Origin: Clostridia bacterium
Lineage (GTDB): Bacteria; Bacillota; Clostridia; TANB77; CAG-508
Direction of reading: 5' to 3'
Assembly: GCA_900758165.1 (NCBI GenBank)
Contig: CAAEQN010000114.1
Span: 1-64,000 of the forward strand
Length of the DNA stretch: 64,000 nucleotides
Part shown: in pieces, positions 18,129 through 27,675 of the stretch
How positions within the stretch are numbered: the stretch's first letter is position 1
Layout of the letters: every line of letters starts with the position of its first letter
Position numbers and translations under genes: made by a program
The notes under the pieces: model-generated
What the model was told of the DNA's origin: nothing
The model's database searches: none
Seen by the model: only the letters and a program-made list of their open reading frames with translations

Positions 18129-21100
18129 ATGGAGATAAACACATATAAAATGAAAAGAATAAGAAAAAGAAAGATAAATCTTATAAACAAAAGAAGTATA
18201 TTTATTTTAATATGTCTAATAATGCTAGTAATTTTCGAAATAATTGCTTTTAGAAATTCAAAAGCAAATAAATTAGTAGAAATAACTGCTAGCATTAAAG
18301 ACTATGACTCAAAATTAGAAACAACACAACTAAATTTAACTGCTGCTAATTCAGGAGCGAGCGGTTATTATTTGATTTTGCCAGAATATATTAATAATAA
18401 AAAAGTAAGTGAATTTTTCATAGAATCAAAAAATATGCATACTATTAATGAAAATCAAGAAGAACAAAGTACAGAAGAAAATTTAATAGAAGATAATAAT
18501 CAAGAAGAGTTAAATGCAACAGAAGACGAGCAACAAGCTATACAAGAACAGGAAGGTGAAGTTTCAAAATTACCAAAAGAAACAATATATTTAACAGATG
18601 AAGAAGTAGAAAATAAAACAATAAACTTATCAGTAAGATATAGCACTTGTGAAAATGAAGGACAATTATTGTATGAACAAATAATTCAAACTCAAGTAGA
18701 TAACGATGGAGATGGAAATTATGATAATACAATAAAAGCGGAAGGATTTATGCCAAATAATTCTAAAATAGTAGCTTCATTAGTAAACACAGAAGAAATG
18801 CCACCATCAATAGAAGAAAAGATTACAGAAAAAATGACTCTAAAAATAGCTTATGATATAAAAATAATATCTGATGGCAAAGAATATGAACCTTATGAAT
18901 TTGATAAAGACATTAAAATTTCAATATCTGGAATGCAAGAAATAAATTCAGATACACAAAGGTATAAGGTTTTACATATTGAAAATCAAAATACAATAGA
19001 GGAAATAAAAGCAGTTGATGTATCAAAGGATACAGTAACTTTTAATGTAAATGGATTTTCAACTTATGCTGTATTGCTAGAAGATAATGTCTCTAAAGCT
19101 TCTATACTTTCAGCTAAAATGCAATATGCATTAGAATGGGATGGCACAGTAGCTAGTAAGTTTAGATTTGGAAGCGGAACTAAAGAAGATCCTTATCTAA
19201 TAGTAAATGGAGATGAGTTTGCATATCTCTCAAAAAGTGTAAATAATGGAAATTCTTATGAAGGCAAATATTTTTATTTAATAAATGATATAGATTTAAA
19301 TAACAACACATGGACTCCAATTGGAAACCATAGTAATTCATTCAAAGGAGTTTTTGACGGATTAGGACATACAATAGGAAACGGGGAAATAAACCTTCCA
19401 AGTTCTTTACCAACAACTGTAGAATCTTATGGAATGTTTGGTAGTATTGGTGGAGGTTCAAGTTATTCTTGTATAAAAAACTTGCAACTAGATAACATTA
19501 CAATAAAGATTAATGCTACTGGAGAGACTGCTAGCAATACAAATGCAAAAGGCTATAACATAGGAATTGTAACAGGAACGATGTTTAAAAATTCCCAGAT
19601 AAAAAATGTTATAGTAAATAATGGCGAAATTTCTATAAAAAGCGCAATAATATTAACTTCAAATAGAATAACGTTAAATAATAACTCCTCACAGGCTTTC
19701 ATAGGAGGAATTGCAGGATATGCAACAAATTCAGCAACAAGCGATTCAGACCCAGGAGAATCAAGTAGATATAAAATAGAAAATTGTTATTCTACTACAG
19801 ATATAAGAACAAATTTTTATCCAAAACAAAATAAAAAAGTAAATGCTGCTCAACATGGAGTTGGTGGAATTATTGGTGGAATAAGAAATCAACCTGTTTG
19901 GCCACAAAATTGTTTATATAAAGGAACAATAACTTCAGAATATGCTTTTGTGGGTCCTGTTTTTGGACAAGTAAGAGGAGGAAGTTCGGTTAGTGATACC
20001 AATAAGTTCTCTACAGTATGGAATGGTTATGATGCTGGAAATGCAAGCATGGTTGCTAATAGCTATTTTTATGCTTATACTGCAAATAATAGTAGTTTCT
20101 CAACAAGTGTTAAGTCTGGTACTTCTAGTGAAACTAGATACTCTTTCTTTGCTTTAATGAAAGAGGTGCAAGGTGTTAATAAAGGGTTATACCTAGATAG
20201 TTTAGATACAATGTTAAACAATTTTAATAATTATGTAAGCAATAGCAAAACAGAGCATTTTCTTACTTGGAATTTAACTGCAGGAACTGATTTATTTAGC
20301 TTCACTCCAGAGATAAAATTAACAGATAAGGAAGAAAAGCTAAAACATACAATTTTAGTTAACGGGCAAGAAAACTCTCAAGATTATAAATATAAATGGT
20401 ATATAGATGGTCAATTAGATACTAGCAGAACTCAAAATAATATTTCACCTAATTGGGAAAAAGCTTTTAAAGCAGAAGTAATAGTTAGCAATGAAAATGC
20501 AGCAGCTTTATATACAATAGCAAATATTCCTAAATACGAACTTGATGTAGAGTTCAATCAAAATACAGCACAAGGAACTTTAACTGCAAACATTGTAGGA
20601 ACAGGAACTAACGATCCTAATTTTAATTTAGAAGATTATACTTTTAGATGGGAAGCTGAAGATATAAGTAGTGATGAACCAATTGTAAGAGAGGGGAATA
20701 CTACAGATTTTATGACAATAGAATTTTCAAAAAATAATATATACACTTTTACAGCCACAAATAATAAATATCCTTATATGAGTGTAGAAGGATATTATGG
20801 AGGAAATAGAACTGTAATATTTGTAGACTATAATAATGGGTCTGATTCAAATGACGGATTTACTCCGCAAACAGCAGTAAAGACTTTCGCTACAGCTTAT
20901 GGAAAATTTGAAAAAAATAGAAGTAGAGAAGAAAATATAATTGTCTTAATGGGAAATTATACAAATATAGAATATTTAAATAGTGAGTATAATAGTACTT
21001 ATCAAAAAGATGTAACAATTACAGGAAAATATAAAGGAAAGGATTACAATGCTGTACTTGCTTTTCAAGCAGCAAATACTTACAGATATTTAAATGGAAA

Positions 21101-21407
21101 TACAACATTTATGCATCTTACATTTGATGGGAATAGTAATAATACATCAGATACAAACTGTGGTCAAACATATTTCTTCTTACAAGGGTACAGCCTTACA
21201 ATGGGAGAAAGCATTGTAATGAAAAATTATAAGAATGCGGAATCTTATGAAGGGTTAATAAAAACAGAAAATACTAATAGTGTGAACGCACCAGCATTCC
21301 ATATTTTGGGTGGATGGTTAAAATATAATAATTCATCTCTTCCTAGAAACAATGCTAAAATACTAATAAAAAGTGGAACTTACGCAAGAATAATACTTCG
21401 GAGGTAG
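18129..21407 (+). CDS. giant surface adhesin, N-terminal segment (ends at a +1 frameshift)
   Basis: 1,092 codons of a giant exported protein. The N-terminus is Lys/Arg-rich with one membrane/signal segment (about residues 20-40). An acidic linker follows, then a GSGTKEDPYLIVNGDEFAYL and NDIDLNNNTWTPIG region typical of GLUG-type adhesin modules, with FDGLGHTIG and YGMFGSIGG strands. Near residue 900 the VDYNNGSDSNDGFTPQTAVK segment begins a pectate-lyase-like beta-helix. The frame closes at TAG 21405-21407, but the homologous sequence continues in the next frame. The shift fits one extra base in AATAAT at 21390-21395. ATG at 18150 is an alternative start with a more typical basic N-terminus. 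Confidence 0.8.
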   Translation: MEINTYKMKRIRKRKINLINKRSIFILICLIMLVIFEIIAFRNSKANKLVEITASIKDYDSKLETTQLNLTAANSGASGYYLILPEYINNKKVSEFFIESKNMHTINENQEEQSTEENLIEDNNQEELNATEDEQQAIQEQEGEVSKLPKETIYLTDEEVENKTINLSVRYSTCENEGQLLYEQIIQTQVDNDGDGNYDNTIKAEGFMPNNSKIVASLVNTEEMPPSIEEKITEKMTLKIAYDIKIISDGKEYEPYEFDKDIKISISGMQEINSDTQRYKVLHIENQNTIEEIKAVDVSKDTVTFNVNGFSTYAVLLEDNVSKASILSAKMQYALEWDGTVASKFRFGSGTKEDPYLIVNGDEFAYLSKSVNNGNSYEGKYFYLINDIDLNNNTWTPIGNHSNSFKGVFDGLGHTIGNGEINLPSSLPTTVESYGMFGSIGGGSSYSCIKNLQLDNITIKINATGETASNTNAKGYNIGIVTGTMFKNSQIKNVIVNNGEISIKSAIILTSNRITLNNNSSQAFIGGIAGYATNSATSDSDPGESSRYKIENCYSTTDIRTNFYPKQNKKVNAAQHGVGGIIGGIRNQPVWPQNCLYKGTITSEYAFVGPVFGQVRGGSSVSDTNKFSTVWNGYDAGNASMVANSYFYAYTANNSSFSTSVKSGTSSETRYSFFALMKEVQGVNKGLYLDSLDTMLNNFNNYVSNSKTEHFLTWNLTAGTDLFSFTPEIKLTDKEEKLKHTILVNGQENSQDYKYKWYIDGQLDTSRTQNNISPNWEKAFKAEVIVSNENAAALYTIANIPKYELDVEFNQNTAQGTLTANIVGTGTNDPNFNLEDYTFRWEAEDISSDEPIVREGNTTDFMTIEFSKNNIYTFTATNNKYPYMSVEGYYGGNRTVIFVDYNNGSDSNDGFTPQTAVKTFATAYGKFEKNRSREENIIVLMGNYTNIEYLNSEYNSTYQKDVTITGKYKGKDYNAVLAFQAANTYRYLNGNTTFMHLTFDGNSNNTSDTNCGQTYFFLQGYSLTMGESIVMKNYKNAESYEGLIKTENTNSVNAPAFHILGGWLKYNNSSLPRNNAKILIKSGTYARIILRR

Positions 21408-21966
21408 TTTAGGAAAGACTGGAGAATGGGGAATTGGTCAACTTGTATCAAAAGACTTTATAGGCTCTAATCTAACAAGTGATGTATACTCTCCAGAGTT
21501 AACAATAGATATAAAAGAAAGTGCAACTAAAGATTACCCTTATGATATTAATCTAATATCTGGGGGTAGTACGTGTGGAAATATTTATGGAAATGTTAAA
21601 ATAAATGTAAAAAATGGAAACATAGGACGTGTATTAGGTGCAAGTATAGGTGATACTATTACTGGAAATCTATTAGATGGAATGCTAGCGATAGTGGGAA
21701 TGTGGAACTATCCAAGAAATACTTTTATAGGATATACAACCATAAATATGTATGGTGGAAATGTAGCAGAAATATATGGAGGAAGTTTAGGTAGAAATAT
21801 AAACGCTATAAATAATGGATTCTGGGGATCTACATTAATGAGCGATTCGTATTTTTATGGAACTATAAATATAAACATATCTGGTGGAACAGTAAGCAAG
21901 AAAATATATGGTGCAGGAGCAGGAGGAGTTTCACGGATACAGTGTAAATTCATCAGATACATATAA
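21394..21966 (+). CDS. giant surface adhesin, middle segment between two frameshifts
   Basis: This stretch is open without a start codon of its own at the left and continues the adhesin in the second frame, from FGGSLGKTGEWGIGQL (21397 on) to KKIYGAGAGGV. It holds the first turn repeats (VAEIYGGSLG, then KKIYGAGAGG). The stop at 21964-21966 follows a second +1 shift that fits one extra T in TTT at 21929-21931. Removing that T restores GAGAGGVHGYSVNSSD and the downstream frame. An in-frame ATG at 21682 is probably not a real start, because no ribosome site precedes it. Confidence 0.75.
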   Translation, partial: YFGGSLGKTGEWGIGQLVSKDFIGSNLTSDVYSPELTIDIKESATKDYPYDINLISGGSTCGNIYGNVKINVKNGNIGRVLGASIGDTITGNLLDGMLAIVGMWNYPRNTFIGYTTINMYGGNVAEIYGGSLGRNINAINNGFWGSTLMSDSYFYGTININISGGTVSKKIYGAGAGGVSRIQCKFIRYI

Positions 21967-23840
21967 AAATAAACCAGGGTTAATAAACAATGAATACAAA
22001 GATATAAATACATCTGTAAATATAAATATATCTGGCGGAACAATTAAAGGAGATATATATGGAGGAGGATTTGGATATACAGAATATCTAACAATAGATA
22101 CTACTCCGAAAGATGCAGGAGCTTTATATGGAAATAGTAATATAAACATATCTGGTTCTCCAACAATAAATGGTAACATTTATGCAGCAGGTAGAGGAGC
22201 TACAGGCAGTAGTTTAAGTAATTTGGCATCAAAAAAACCTGACCTTGCACAAGTTGAGGGAGATACCCATATAACAATATCAGGTACACCCAAAATAACA
22301 GGAGAAATATATGGTGGTGGAGAAGGAGTAAAGAACTACTCTAACATGGCCAAACTAACTGGTAATTCTTATATAACGATATCAGGGGATTTAAATACAA
22401 AATTATATGGAGGCGGAAATATTGCCAAAACAAAAGGATTAACAATTATAACAATTACAGATGGAACACATACAAAAGATATATATGGTGGAGGTAATGT
22501 AGGAGAAGTCGAAGGTAAATCTTATATATATATAAAAGGCGGAAACTCTAATAATGTATATGGAGGAGGAAGCCAAATTGGAATAATAGACTCTAGCCAA
22601 AAACTTAATGAAGGTGACTGTTCAACAAATATATTTGTGTCAGGAGGAAATACAACTAATATATATGGTGGTTCTAATATAAGTGGAAATGTTCCTACAA
22701 GCTATATAGAAACAACAGCAGGAACTGTAGAAAACATATATGGTGGGAATAATGCTGGTGGAACAACAATTACTCCAAAGATTGTAACAAATGGTGGAAC
22801 TATAGAAAACATATATGGTGGAGGCAACATGGCAGACACTCCAGAAAAGTCTAATATAACAATCAACAATGGAGAAATAACAAATGCATTTGGAGGGGCA
22901 AATAAAGCTAATGTACCAAATACTAATGTAGAAGTAAATGGAGGACAAATAAAAAATATATATGGCGGTTCAAATCAATCTGGAACAGTTAACCAAAGCA
23001 ATATAAATATAAAAGGTGGAAATATAGACTCTGCTTATGGAGGAAATAATTTAGGAGGAACAACTACTAAAACAAAAGTCACAATATTTGAAAATAACGA
23101 CATTGTAAACAATGTATTTGGAGGAGGAAACCGTGCAACAACTGATTCCCCACAAGTAATAGTAAATGGAAATGTTAAGAATAGTGTTTTTGGTGGTGGA
23201 AACCAAGCAGATATTACTACTAATACAAATGTAGAAATAGGAAAAGCAACTATTGGAGGAAATGTATATGGTGGTGGAAATGAAGGAGGAGTACTAGGAA
23301 ATACTTATGTACATATAAAAGACTCTAATATTTCTGGTTCAGCTTATGCAGGAGGCAATGGTGTAAATGCAACAGTAAATAAAAACGCTAAAATAAATAT
23401 AGACGGCACAACTACAAATATAACAAAAAGTGTATTTGGAGGAGGAAACCAGGCAAAAACAGGTTCTCAAGATAGCAATGATTCTAACAGTATAGTAAAT
23501 ATTGTTGGTGCAACTATTGGAGGAAATGTATATGGTGGAGCAAATACATCAAAAGTCTATGGAAAAACATACACAAATATAGGGTATAATACAGTTAAAG
23601 ATTCAACAATAAATCAGAATTATAATGATGCAGAAGATTCATCTCTTGAAATAGGAAATATAATAATTAATGGTACAGTATTTGGAGGAGGAGAAGCAAA
23701 TGCTTCTGGTTCAGAAATTTACGACTTTGAATATATAAGTGTTACCAAAGGTATATTAATAAATATAAATGCAAAAGAACATGCCGAATTTCATATAAAA
23801 GGTAGCATCTTTGGGTCTGGTAATGCATCAAGTTCACAAG
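21740..23840 (+). repeat. degenerate protein-level tandem repeat (YGGGN turn repeats)
   Basis: About 22 copies of a 70-100-bp unit, each ending in codons for [IV][YF]GGGN or variants (GGSN, GGAN, AGGN, GSGN). The core is recognisable at the DNA level as TATATGGTGGAGG-like strings. Copies are diverged, so this is an old internal duplication rather than a recent expansion. Confidence 0.8.
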
Positions 23841-26464
23841 GTGAAAGTATTATAAAGATAAAAGATTATGGTAGTGTATATGAACCACAGGATAATATAT
23901 CTATACAAAGAGCAGATGTAGTTACTATAGACAATTCAGCCATTTACTTATCTGGTACAACAGATAGAACAAATGAATTATCAACTATGAAGTATTCTTT
24001 AAGTAGAATAGATGATTTAAAATTAAAGAACAACTCAATATTATATTTGAGTTATGGAGCTAACTTATTAAAAAAATACGAAAGTTTAGTAGGCGAAGAT
24101 GGAAAAGAAGAGAAAGCTACAGTAACTATAGATGAAGAGACTGGAAAAATAACTCAAACAAATGTAGACAATAGAATTTACATGGCAGAAGGTAGAAATC
24201 TAATTATTGCAAACAAAGAAAGACCAATGACAGGAGACTATGGTGAAGTATATGGTATGACATTTTTCGGAATGTTTACAAATTTTATGAATCCTAGTAC
24301 TAGTACAGGTATATATAATAAAGAATATAAAAACGGAGATCAAATTATAAATGAAGGTACAGTTTCTTCAAATTCTTATGTAATGGCAAAGAATAAAGAA
24401 AATCATGATCTTACACAAGATGGATTTTATTCAAATTTTGAAGATGAAGAAAATGAAAAACATATAAAAATAAAATTGATAGATGCAGAATTAATAGATC
24501 CTACTTGTTATATGTGGTTAATAGGTAAAGAACTAGAGGTTACTACTTTTGAAGTGTCACTAATTGCTTCTAAATATGCAACACTTGGAACTTATGAGTT
24601 AGCACTTATGGGATTTTCAACACCAAATACAAAGTTCTTATTAACAGGATTTTCTGCTGGGCTTGCAGAAGGTATAGAACTTATAGAGCCAAATTTAATA
24701 AATATGATTGAACCTGATCAAGAAACTGCAGATAATAAATTTGGATTATCTATGAAAACAGGAAATACTGGATGGACAACAAAAGGTAGTACAACATTTA
24801 TAACACAAAATGGTGGAACATATATGGGAACAACAGCTTATAATAACGAGAATGCAGAAAGTGTACCGACTTTAAATTTGTGCTTATATCATTCAGAGAA
24901 TATATCTGTTGCAAAACCGCTTGGAAGTACAAAAATAAGGCTTCAAGCGCAGATTCCAGTAGATGAATTAAATTATCAATTTGCATATATAGACATAGAT
25001 ATAACTTTAGAAACAAAATTGTATCAAGATAATAGTTATGAAGCGGCAATATCACCAGGACAAGAATTTAATTTGTTTGCAACAACGGAAACAAATATTA
25101 CAGATTCAAGTGCATTCTCTACATATTATTCACTATTTATACAGAATTTTGTTAATAATAACGAAGAAAAAGAAAATAAAATTAATAGTCAAGACTATTT
25201 TAATACTTATAAACACGCTTTAGAATCAAGAAATTCAAAAGGAGAGGCTTTTGCATTTCCAAAAAACACAAAAATCACTTTAATAGATATGGTTACACAC
25301 AAATACTATTATTATGTTGTAACAGAAGATGATGAAACAAACAAAAAGAACGTATATAAATTAGAAGATTTTGTGGCGATGGGAAGTGATAATAGCTACT
25401 ATAACGAACGAGAAAATTGTCAAAAGTATTATAATACAGACCAAGATATATTATATGAAAGCTTCATATTCCAAGTAAATTTTGAAGAAAGCAATATAGC
25501 ATCAGATATAAAAAATAATACACTACTAATGGAAATAAGAGATGAAGATGAAGAAACATTAATAAGCGTACTTGGTAGTCAAAGGGATACGTTAGTTTAT
25601 AGTGTTTATAAAGATAAAGATGCTACAATTAAAGTATCTGCAAGCACAAATAAAGATGTAGTATATTTAGGAGACAATTTTACACTTTCTATTGCAACAG
25701 ATTTTAAGCAAAATAGAATAAATTCAAAAACTGTATATGATACACATTTCTTTGATAATAAAATGGGAGTAAAAATTTCTATATTTGACAGTCAAGGAAA
25801 CAGACTTAACAGTGATTCTTTATTAGGTGTATCTTTTAGTCTGGATAATGTAAAATATTATCCAAGAATTGATGGAACAGTAAGAATAAATACTGCGGAC
25901 AAAGTATCAAATGTACTTTCAAGAATTGTGATAGATACAGCAGATAATACAGTTTTAGCTACAGGAGATTATACAATAAAGATAGAAAGTTTTGGCTCAC
26001 CAGATGGTATTTATTATGGAATTAAATCATCAGATACAGCAGAAGTAAAAATTACAATAATAGAATCAAGTTATGGATTAAAAGTATATACAGATGATAA
26101 TTCAAAAATAATAAATAAAGATACAGGACACACTCAAGATAATAGTAGTTTGTTAACAGCAAACATAGAATATTCATCAGGATTAGAAAATCCTAGTATA
26201 GCAGTAGCACTATATAGGCGAGACTATTCAAATACATATTCTCAAAACTATGAACTAGTGGACTTATCGGATTATTTATCTATATCATTAACACCAACAA
26301 AGAATGATAAAGAGTATTTAATAACTAATACTCCACAAGCGACGATGAAATTCTTCTTTAATATAGGAACAGATTTAGTTACAGGAACATATAAATTAGC
26401 TTTTAAATTATATGACAATGGAGAGTATATAGGAGAAACCTATGAATACTTAATAATAAAATAA
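21908..26464 (+). CDS. giant surface adhesin, C-terminal segment with YGGGN beta-helix repeats
   Basis: About 1,510 codons continue the adhesin in the third frame; the true junction is near 21930 and the ATG at 21908 is a by-product. Residues 30-650 hold about twenty copies of a repeat ending in [IV][YF]GGGN (for example GEIYGGGEG, KDIYGGGNV, GNVYGGGNE), spaced about 23-35 residues, which fits one or two right-handed beta-helix coils each. Downstream come larger beta-rich domains without LPXTG, S-layer or choline-binding anchors. With both single-base insertions removed, 18129-26464 encodes about 2,777 residues. The signal peptidase gene 31 bp downstream suggests co-expression. Confidence 0.8.
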   Translation: MVQEQEEFHGYSVNSSDTYKNKPGLINNEYKDINTSVNINISGGTIKGDIYGGGFGYTEYLTIDTTPKDAGALYGNSNINISGSPTINGNIYAAGRGATGSSLSNLASKKPDLAQVEGDTHITISGTPKITGEIYGGGEGVKNYSNMAKLTGNSYITISGDLNTKLYGGGNIAKTKGLTIITITDGTHTKDIYGGGNVGEVEGKSYIYIKGGNSNNVYGGGSQIGIIDSSQKLNEGDCSTNIFVSGGNTTNIYGGSNISGNVPTSYIETTAGTVENIYGGNNAGGTTITPKIVTNGGTIENIYGGGNMADTPEKSNITINNGEITNAFGGANKANVPNTNVEVNGGQIKNIYGGSNQSGTVNQSNINIKGGNIDSAYGGNNLGGTTTKTKVTIFENNDIVNNVFGGGNRATTDSPQVIVNGNVKNSVFGGGNQADITTNTNVEIGKATIGGNVYGGGNEGGVLGNTYVHIKDSNISGSAYAGGNGVNATVNKNAKINIDGTTTNITKSVFGGGNQAKTGSQDSNDSNSIVNIVGATIGGNVYGGANTSKVYGKTYTNIGYNTVKDSTINQNYNDAEDSSLEIGNIIINGTVFGGGEANASGSEIYDFEYISVTKGILININAKEHAEFHIKGSIFGSGNASSSQGESIIKIKDYGSVYEPQDNISIQRADVVTIDNSAIYLSGTTDRTNELSTMKYSLSRIDDLKLKNNSILYLSYGANLLKKYESLVGEDGKEEKATVTIDEETGKITQTNVDNRIYMAEGRNLIIANKERPMTGDYGEVYGMTFFGMFTNFMNPSTSTGIYNKEYKNGDQIINEGTVSSNSYVMAKNKENHDLTQDGFYSNFEDEENEKHIKIKLIDAELIDPTCYMWLIGKELEVTTFEVSLIASKYATLGTYELALMGFSTPNTKFLLTGFSAGLAEGIELIEPNLINMIEPDQETADNKFGLSMKTGNTGWTTKGSTTFITQNGGTYMGTTAYNNENAESVPTLNLCLYHSENISVAKPLGSTKIRLQAQIPVDELNYQFAYIDIDITLETKLYQDNSYEAAISPGQEFNLFATTETNITDSSAFSTYYSLFIQNFVNNNEEKENKINSQDYFNTYKHALESRNSKGEAFAFPKNTKITLIDMVTHKYYYYVVTEDDETNKKNVYKLEDFVAMGSDNSYYNERENCQKYYNTDQDILYESFIFQVNFEESNIASDIKNNTLLMEIRDEDEETLISVLGSQRDTLVYSVYKDKDATIKVSASTNKDVVYLGDNFTLSIATDFKQNRINSKTVYDTHFFDNKMGVKISIFDSQGNRLNSDSLLGVSFSLDNVKYYPRIDGTVRINTADKVSNVLSRIVIDTADNTVLATGDYTIKIESFGSPDGIYYGIKSSDTAEVKITIIESSYGLKVYTDDNSKIINKDTGHTQDNSSLLTANIEYSSGLENPSIAVALYRRDYSNTYSQNYELVDLSDYLSISLTPTKNDKEYLITNTPQATMKFFFNIGTDLVTGTYKLAFKLYDNGEYIGETYEYLIIK

Positions 26465-26495
26465 AATTTATAGATATAAAACGAAAGGATAACAA

Positions 26496-27077
26496 ATGAA
26501 ATACGACATAGATTCAATAAAAAAGAGAAAAGAAATAAATAACAGAATAAAGAAAACTGTATTCATATTTATAATAATATTGTTGTATAATATTGTTTTA
26601 TTGTACATGTCTTATATAGATAAATTTGATACTCCTAGTTTTTATATCTATAAAGCCTATATTATATCAACAGAAAGTATGCAACCAACATTAAAAAAAG
26701 GTGATGTAATAGTTATAAAAAAGGTAGATAAAAAAGATTTAAGAATAGATGACATTATTACTTTTAAAGTAAAAGGAGAAGTAATTACACATAGAATAGT
26801 TGAAATAGATGAAGTTAATGGAACATATAAAACCAAGGGAGATAACAATAATATTATAGATGATGTAAATTTACTTTTTGAAGACATAGAGGGAAAAGAA
26901 ATTATAAAAATACCACATTTAGGAAATATAGTTTCTGGACTAAAAAATGGAATAATAATAATACTTACAATATTGATATGTCTAATTATTTATTTAAACA
27001 AAATGGAAATGAAAGAAAAGAGTAATGCTAGGAGAGAAAAAAAGAAAATTGAAGACCAAAAATTTATTGGAAAATAA
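26496..27077 (+). CDS. SipW/ER-type signal peptidase I, catalytic residues present
   Basis: 193-residue membrane signal peptidase. It has an N-terminal membrane segment (about 20-40) and a C-terminal one (about 150-168). Box B is STESMQPTLKKGDVIVI with the catalytic Ser at residue 61. The catalytic His expected in ER/SipW-type enzymes is at about 99 in VITHRIVEID, and KTKGDNNNIIDD supplies the late Asp. SipW-type enzymes release TasA/camelysin-like proteins. It starts 31 bp after the giant adhesin, whose own signal it may cleave, and overlaps the next gene by 53 bp. Confidence 0.88.
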   Translation: MKYDIDSIKKRKEINNRIKKTVFIFIIILLYNIVLLYMSYIDKFDTPSFYIYKAYIISTESMQPTLKKGDVIVIKKVDKKDLRIDDIITFKVKGEVITHRIVEIDEVNGTYKTKGDNNNIIDDVNLLFEDIEGKEIIKIPHLGNIVSGLKNGIIIILTILICLIIYLNKMEMKEKSNARREKKKIEDQKFIGK

Positions 27078-27621
27078 AAAAATTTTAAATATATTGAAAT
27101 ATATAGGATTAGCATTATTTATTTGCTTAATAATATATAATTGTTTATATATTTTGAATAAGGAATTTAAAAAAAGAGAATATGTTAAAATTTTTAATAT
27201 ATATATATCTACCCAAAAAGACAATCTTATGGAACCCGAAATATATAAAAATAGCTTATTAATTAGTTACAAAACAACAGAAAAAGATATAGATGCAAAT
27301 AAGATTATAGGATATGATTCTATAAATACAAACGCAAATATGTATATAAAATATTCTAGAATACAGAAGATAAAAAGCAATAATGGAAAAATTACATATA
27401 TAACTAAATTAGATAAAAATTACCATAATGACATTGAAGAGAAAAGCATAGAACAGTTAAAGTATAAGATAATAGTAAAATTGCCTATAATAGGATTTTT
27501 ATTTAGAATATTCGAGAGTAAAATTACTACAGTAATTGTTACAGTATTTTTTATACTAATTTTAAAGAGAAAATTATATAAAGAAAAAATGAGCTTTAAA
27601 AGAAAGCAAATAAGAAAATAA
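27025..27621 (+). CDS. catalytically degenerate SipW-like signal peptidase homologue
   Basis: 198-residue membrane protein whose layout follows the preceding signal peptidase: N-terminal membrane segment (about 22-43), a DNLMEPEIYKNSLLISY box resembling SMEPxxxxGDxVxV, an IKYSRIQKI segment where VTHRIVEI is expected, then KLPIIGFLFRIF and a C-terminal membrane segment (about 170-186). The catalytic Ser before Met is Leu (about residue 68) and the His of THR is replaced, so it should be inactive. It overlaps the active enzyme's gene by 53 bp, which suggests a paired complex. Homology is my reading of faint motif order, not a database match. Confidence 0.6.
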   Translation: MLGEKKRKLKTKNLLENKKILNILKYIGLALFICLIIYNCLYILNKEFKKREYVKIFNIYISTQKDNLMEPEIYKNSLLISYKTTEKDIDANKIIGYDSINTNANMYIKYSRIQKIKSNNGKITYITKLDKNYHNDIEEKSIEQLKYKIIVKLPIIGFLFRIFESKITTVIVTVFFILILKRKLYKEKMSFKRKQIRK

Positions 27622-27627
27622 AAAGAG

Positions 27628-27675
27628 AATAAGGATATATTATTCTACAGAAGACATTATATCCTTATTTTTGCT
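27628..27675. terminator. bidirectional terminator between convergent genes
   Basis: A 12-bp stem (27628-27639 with 27658-27669) has an 18-nt loop that contains the stop codon of the minus-strand gene. A T-run follows on the plus strand and an A-run precedes it for the minus strand. Confidence 0.75.
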
